A stretch of 64,000 bases of DNA from contig CACYSA010000002.1 in NCBI GenBank assembly GCA_902777015.1, positions 1 through 64,000 on the forward strand. Direction: 5' to 3'. The stretch comes from an uncultured Erysipelotrichaceae bacterium. GTDB lineage: Bacteria > Bacillota_I > Bacilli_A > RFN20 > CAG-826. The notes beneath the pieces are model-generated. The model worked only from the letters and a program-made list of their open reading frames with translations, had not been told where the DNA came from and did not search any database. Every line of letters starts with the position of its first letter. Position 1 is the stretch's first letter. A program made the translations under genes and the position numbers. Positions 60,526-64,000 of the stretch are shown here, piece after piece.

Positions 60526-62808
60526 ATGAAAAGCAATTTAAAAAAATCATTAACGTTATGTTCAGTCTTACTATTATTCGCTTTAGTGGGCTGTTCATCT
60601 AATAATCAAAGTTCACATCAACCAGCGGGTAATACATCAAACGGAGCACAACAAGCTTCATCCGTTATTACTGGTGATGATCCAGTTGATGGAGTTTATC
60701 TAAATTATGAATCATTAACAATGTATGTTGGTAAAAGCGCAACATTAACCGCGACTGTATCTCCAGAAACCGCGAGAAATAAAAATGTTTCTTGGACTTC
60801 AAGTAATACGACAGTAGCAACAGTCACTAATGGAACAGTTAAAGCTTTAAAAGAAGGTACATCAATTATTACAGTAACCACTAGTGAAGGTAACTATACC
60901 GCAACATGTGCATTAACAGGCATCGCGGAAGAAGATGCCACTCCATATGTGCCAGATGATACTGATTCTTCTATTTATCAAATTACTGAATCAACATTAT
61001 CTAAAGGAACATATGATTCCACGAATGATGAATATGCATTCGCTATTAGTCAAAACTATAAGCAAATCTATGTTAACGCTCCAGAAAAAACTATCATTTT
61101 AGAGCTTAATGGTGTGACTTTAGAAAACAACGCTAATTCACCAATCTATGTTGAAGATTGTGATGGCATTGAAATATCCGCTAAAAAGGGTACGACCAAT
61201 AACATAAAGGATACCCGTTCCGCTTATATTACTGATGAAGAAGGCCAAGGTAAAGGTGCTATCTTCGTTAATAACGGCGATCTAAAACTTAAAGGAACAG
61301 GGACATTAAATATCACTGCTAATTATCTAAATGGTATCCACGGCAAAGATGATGTTAAGATTCAAAAACAAACATTAAATATCACCGCGGTTAATCATGG
61401 TGTAAGAGGTAACGATAGTGTCACTATTGTCTCTGGCGATATCAATATCTCCTGTGGTGGTGATGGCTTACATACTGAAAATAGTGATATCTCTTCTAAA
61501 GGTAACCAAAGAGGTGATGTTACTGTTCAAGGTGGTAACTTAACGATCAATTCTTGGGGTGACGCTATTCAAGCAGCGCATGATGCGATTATTGAAGAAG
61601 CAGATGACACTGTACCAACAACATATGTTGCTAAAACAAATAAATATTCATCCTATAGTGGCACAACACCCACAACTAGTACATCTAATTTCTATCTCAA
61701 GATGAATTCATCTACCTATTCACAAGGTAATTATAGCTATGCTGCATTAATTGATGGAAATTGGTATCCAGCGACATATAAAGGTACACAATCTGGTGGT
61801 GGCGGTATGGGTGGCCCTGGTGGCGGCGGTGGCCCAGGTAGTAGTTCCACATATTATATCTATCAATTAGAAAAACCAGTAGGTGCATCAAGTTTCACCT
61901 TATATCGTTATCAAGGTAAGAGTGTGACTTCTTATTCCACTGAAACATATAACGCGAAGAGTGACGCTAAAGCATTCAACAGTGCTTATGATATGGTACA
62001 AATCTCTGTTAGTAGTTCTAAGATCAATTTCTCTAGCTGGAGCAATTATTCTTCTGGTAACACTAATGGAGCAGATGTTTCCGCTAAAGGTATCAAAGCG
62101 GAAAACGAAATCTACGTTAAAGCGGGTACTGTTAACATCAAAGCCTATGATGATGCTATCCACGCTAATAATGATGGCACATTAGAAAACGGTAGTTCCC
62201 CACTTGGTAATATCGTTATCAGTGATGGCGATCTCACCCTTGAAGCTAGTGATGATGCAGTCCATGCTGATAATCAATTAACAATCTCTGGTGGTAAAAC
62301 AAATATCGCCTCAGCATATGAAGGTTTAGAAGGCAATGTCATCAACGTCAGTGGCGGTGAAACATATGTCTACGCAACCGATGATGGTGTTAACGCTACA
62401 TCAGGTAAAGCAAGTCCTGCAATTAATGTCAGTGATGGCTTCTTAGATGTTGAAGTTCCTGCTAGTGGCGATACAGATGGTATCGATAGCAATGGTAACT
62501 ATACCCAAACTGGTGGTGTAGTCATTGTTAAAGGCCCAGGCAGTGCTTCTGGAGGTGGTGGCGGTGCCGCAGCTTTAGATACTGATGGTAGTGTCTCCTT
62601 AAAGAACTGCACATTAATTGTCTATGGTGGTATTGAAAGAACACCAAGTGCATCTGGTCTCACAAAGACTATTTGCTCATCTAATACGGTAAGTACTGGT
62701 TCACACACTGTTTCTTTCTCAGGTGGTACCAGTTATACAACAACACTAAAATCATCAACAAGAGGATGCCTAGTCTATAGTGCACTAGGAAATGCCACTC
62801 TTAAGTAA
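60526..62808 (+). CDS. carbohydrate-binding beta-helix surface lipoprotein (Cthe_2159-like)
   Basis: 760 aa. Signal ends LVGC (Cys23). A Big2 Ig-like domain (about 55-138: LTMYVGKSATLTATVSPETA) is followed by a right-handed beta-helix of the Cthe_2159 type with repeated acidic turns (GDGLHTENSDI, DDAIHANNDG, DDAVHADNQL, DGIDSNGNY). These likely bind calcium and acidic polysaccharide. A Gly-rich insertion (GGGGMGGPGGGGGPGSSS, about 425-442) interrupts the helix. It belongs to the VTC/DUF4956 cluster. Surface adhesion or polysaccharide binding is likely; enzyme activity is not indicated. Confidence 0.8.
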   Translation: MKSNLKKSLTLCSVLLLFALVGCSSNNQSSHQPAGNTSNGAQQASSVITGDDPVDGVYLNYESLTMYVGKSATLTATVSPETARNKNVSWTSSNTTVATVTNGTVKALKEGTSIITVTTSEGNYTATCALTGIAEEDATPYVPDDTDSSIYQITESTLSKGTYDSTNDEYAFAISQNYKQIYVNAPEKTIILELNGVTLENNANSPIYVEDCDGIEISAKKGTTNNIKDTRSAYITDEEGQGKGAIFVNNGDLKLKGTGTLNITANYLNGIHGKDDVKIQKQTLNITAVNHGVRGNDSVTIVSGDINISCGGDGLHTENSDISSKGNQRGDVTVQGGNLTINSWGDAIQAAHDAIIEEADDTVPTTYVAKTNKYSSYSGTTPTTSTSNFYLKMNSSTYSQGNYSYAALIDGNWYPATYKGTQSGGGGMGGPGGGGGPGSSSTYYIYQLEKPVGASSFTLYRYQGKSVTSYSTETYNAKSDAKAFNSAYDMVQISVSSSKINFSSWSNYSSGNTNGADVSAKGIKAENEIYVKAGTVNIKAYDDAIHANNDGTLENGSSPLGNIVISDGDLTLEASDDAVHADNQLTISGGKTNIASAYEGLEGNVINVSGGETYVYATDDGVNATSGKASPAINVSDGFLDVEVPASGDTDGIDSNGNYTQTGGVVIVKGPGSASGGGGGAAALDTDGSVSLKNCTLIVYGGIERTPSASGLTKTICSSNTVSTGSHTVSFSGGTSYTTTLKSSTRGCLVYSALGNATLK

Positions 62809-62840
62809 TGATCGTGTAAACAAATTCCTTTCTTCGGAAG

Positions 62841-62868
62841 AGGCTGAATTGTCAGCCTTTTCTTTTTT
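62841..62868 (+). terminator. intrinsic terminator of the VTC cluster
   Basis: AGGCTGA (62841-62847) pairs with TCAGCCT (62852-62858) across ATTG, followed by TTTCTTTTTT. Confidence 0.88.
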
Positions 62869-63197
62869 GTGTTTTTAATAAAAACCCTTATAAAAGCATT
62901 TTCGAAAACGGACTTTTATCTAAAGATAACTTTTAACAAACTTGACAACTATCTTGTTGTTAAAAAAATGAAGAAATACGATGTTCAAAAAATCTAATAT
63001 ATAAGAAAGGAGTGCGCCCGTCTAGGCGCACACACCCGCTCCTATGCACCCTCATACGTGCCTTAAATATATTTAATCGATATTAATGGTAAAAATACCT
63101 ATAAAAAGATCATAAAAACACTTTAATAATAAATATTTAAGAATCTACAAATATAAATATTTGTAAAAAAATAATTAAAAAATTTTTAAAAAAAGTA
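62869..63197. other. non-coding AT-rich spacer
   Basis: About 330 bases without a plausible gene. It holds a lone TTGACA (62942-62947) without a good -10 box, one GC-rich hairpin cluster (separate entry, 63005-63062), and otherwise runs of A and T. Confidence 0.6.
63005..63062. other. GC-rich hairpin cluster in an AT-rich spacer
   Basis: GTGCGCC (63012-63018) pairs perfectly with GGCGCAC (63025-63031). An outer AGGAG (63008-63012) can pair with CTCCT (63039-63043), and GCAC (63046-63049) with GTGC (63058-63061). There is no T tract, so it is not an ordinary terminator. It may be a small RNA, a processing site or a protein target. Confidence 0.5.
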
Positions 63198-63231
63198 TTG
63201 CAATAAAAATTAAATAAGCGCATACTATAAT
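63198..63231 (+). promoter_or_regulatory. promoter of the large structured RNA
   Basis: A perfect TATAAT (63226-63231) lies at the exact border between AT-only spacer and the structured region. TTGCAA (63198-63203) is upstream but 22 nt away; if TACTAT (63223-63228) is used the spacing is 19. Start of transcription expected near 63237. Confidence 0.55.
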
Positions 63232-63342
63232 AACCCACCCGGGAAACCGAGTGAGTGAGATAATAAGAATTGATAGATTCTTATATCTCAAGACCAGGTA
63301 AATCAGTCAACGCAGGCAGATAAGTTGATAACGCGTTTCTGA

Positions 63343-63647
63343 GATTAAAGAAAAAGCTCAGATTAATGATTGTACTGGCAGATTGGTACTTGTATCAATC
63401 AAGGGCAATTCCTCCCTGCTACAGTGGATGCTGAATTAGAGTTTGACAGCGTAAAGCCACCGCCCGACACGATCGAAGAGGAAGATGAAGGCCAATAACC
63501 CATCAAACACCCCACATTCAGGCTAAAGCAACTCAAAACCTGAAATAAGTTAACTGGTCAGTAATGGCACAGATAATGAATGGGCGAAAACTTAGCCTTA
63601 AAAATAAGACGATCACCACTAAAACGACGTTGATAGTAAGGCTCCAG
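63343..63647 (+). repeat. structured RNA unit 1
   Basis: Begins at the GATTAAAG loop (63343-63350) closed by CTGAG (63339-63343) / CTCAG (63357-63361). Contains core 63411-63470 with TTCCTC (63409-63414) / GAGGAA (63478-63483), GTGG (63424-63427) / CCAC (63457-63460), GCTG (63430-63433) / CAGC (63447-63450), and a further hairpin TTCAGG (63517-63522) / CCTGAA (63539-63544). AGGCTAA (63520-63526) could alternatively pair with TTAGCCT (63592-63598). Confidence 0.7.
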
Positions 63648-63960
63648 GATTAAAGATTCTGGTTAATGATCGCAAAAGGCTGGAAATCCGCAAGGAAATC
63701 CAAACGGCAAACCTCCCTGGTAACAGTGGTCGCTGAGTTAGAGCTTAACAGCGTAAAACCACCGCCGGACACAAAGACGAAGAGGGAAAAACAAAGCGAG
63801 TTAAAGAAAACTTAACCGCAAAGCCTAAATCGTATTACTCAACCTAACGTGCGATGATAACGGAGAGAACCCAGCAAGGAAATCCCGTGAAGAAAAGGCC
63901 TAGAGAGCTTAAGACTAGATAAGTCAACCATCTCCATTAACTGATTATGGAGTATCGAAG
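63648..63960 (+). repeat. structured RNA unit 2
   Basis: Begins at the second GATTAAAG (63648-63655) closed by CCAG (63644-63647) / CTGG (63659-63662). Core 63712-63772 with CCTC (63712-63715) / GAGG (63782-63785), GTGGT (63726-63730) / ACCAC (63758-63762) and CGCTG (63731-63735) / CAGCG (63749-63753). Near its end CTCCAT (63932-63937) pairs with ATGGAG (63947-63952). Confidence 0.7.
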
Positions 63961-64000
63961 GATTAAAGAGCCATCGTTAACTGGTTGCGCTAGCAAAGAA
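63961..64000 (+). repeat. structured RNA unit 3, cut by the window end
   Basis: The third GATTAAAG (63961-63968) lies in a hairpin CGAaGG (63955-63960) / CCaTCG (63971-63976) with one A-A mismatch, followed by GTTAACTGGTTGCG, matching GTTAATGATCGCA of unit 2 and GATTAATGATTGTA of unit 1. Confidence 0.6.

Larger units (their letters stand above)
63236..64000 (+). ncRNA. large ornate structured RNA with internal tandem units, running off the window
   Basis: At least 765 nt without a reading frame of useful length in any frame, rich in G+C relative to the spacer. The 5' end has a GAAA-capped hairpin (CACCCGG 63236-63242 / CCGAGTG 63247-63253, one C-A mismatch) and a 13-bp hairpin with one bulge (63257-63270 / 63277-63289). 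The body contains a ~60-nt core twice (63411-63470 and 63712-63772; 52 of 61 aligned positions equal) with nested helices kept in both: CCTC/GAGG outer, GTGG/CCAC middle, GCTG/CAGC inner. A hairpin with a GATTAAAG loop occurs three times with different, paired stems. Size and complexity recall OLE, GOLLD and ROOL; I cannot assign it to any of them. Confidence 0.75.

Noticed and set aside
63005-63062. Ordinary Rho-independent terminator
   Set aside because: No T tract follows the stems and no gene precedes them; the VTC cluster already has a strong terminator at 62841-62868.
63236-64000. Assignment to ROOL, GOLLD or OLE
   Set aside because: Size and habitat would suit, but I cannot match the sequence to a remembered consensus, and the internal tandem repetition is not a feature I know for them. 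Left unassigned.
63236-64000. CRISPR array or tRNA/rRNA genes
   Set aside because: The repeat period (~305 nt) is far too long for CRISPR, repeats are diverged, and no cloverleaf, T-loop or rRNA signature was found.

Overview
The window is a 64 kb piece of an AT-rich bacterial chromosome. Gene density is high, operons are tight with many ATGA or TAATG overlaps, lipoproteins carry classical lipoboxes, and the set includes heterodimeric ABC exporters, LplB/YtcP-type sugar permeases, MsmX, PgcA and an RsbU/RsbW-type regulator. This fits a low-GC Bacillota/Bacilli lineage, with a gut- or rumen-like polysaccharide-degrading lifestyle (Erysipelotrichales, RFN20/RF39 or Acholeplasmatales-like). The exact taxon cannot be fixed from the sequence. 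The code is standard: TGA is a genuine stop at many ATGA junctions and Trp is TGG. I see no insertion sequence, prophage, tRNA, rRNA or CRISPR array.

Layout. 0.1-4.1 kb: a CtpE-like P-type ATPase and a guanine deaminase. 4.1-9.8 kb: two divergent SGNH/SASA esterases and a very large modular surface lipoprotein, with two kinds of repeated operator-like motif between them. 9.9-28.2 kb: a polysaccharide utilisation locus (LacI regulator, two GH130 phosphorylases, CUT1 permeases, solute-binding lipoprotein, clan GH-A lipoprotein, carbohydrate-binding lipoprotein, SGNH esterase, membrane proteins, MsmX-like ATPase, phosphohexomutase, mannose-6-phosphate isomerase). The GH130 pair plus the mutase and ManA make a route from beta-mannosides via mannose-1-P and mannose-6-P to fructose-6-P, so acetylated (gluco)mannan is the likely substrate. 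28.2-36.7 kb: small enzymes, an orphan VbhA-like antitoxin, a broken tyrosine phosphatase, a thioesterase, a threonine aldolase-like enzyme, a GH10 xylanase lipoprotein, a STAS-kinase fusion and a C-terminal-HTH protein. 36.8-45 kb: flotillin, macrodomain, potassium channel, DtxR-like regulator and several unknown membrane proteins. 45-48.1 kb: a second STAS-kinase fusion followed by an RsbU-phosphatase/RsbW-kinase fusion. 48.2-51.1 kb: an MqsRA-like toxin-antitoxin pair and a triple fusion of HTH, pyridoxal kinase and cysteine synthase. 51.2-56.9 kb: a heterodimeric ABC exporter and a broken cardiolipin synthase. 57-62.8 kb: a two-component system followed by the VTC / DUF4956 / Cthe_2159-type surface cluster, with matching 11-bp-phased response-regulator boxes at both promoters.

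The most unusual part is the last ~800 bases. It is non-coding, much richer in G+C than the AT-rich spacer before it, and starts after a TATAAT box. It consists of at least two full and one partial copy of a ~305-313-nt unit whose helices are kept by compensating changes. It reads as a large ornate structured RNA with internal tandem repetition, running off the window end.

Other notable themes: many genes have a -10 box exactly 5-7 nt upstream of the ATG (apparent leaderless mRNAs), and four or five genes carry clean lesions (in-frame deletion, frameshift, nonsense, internal deletion) that deserve a read-level check.
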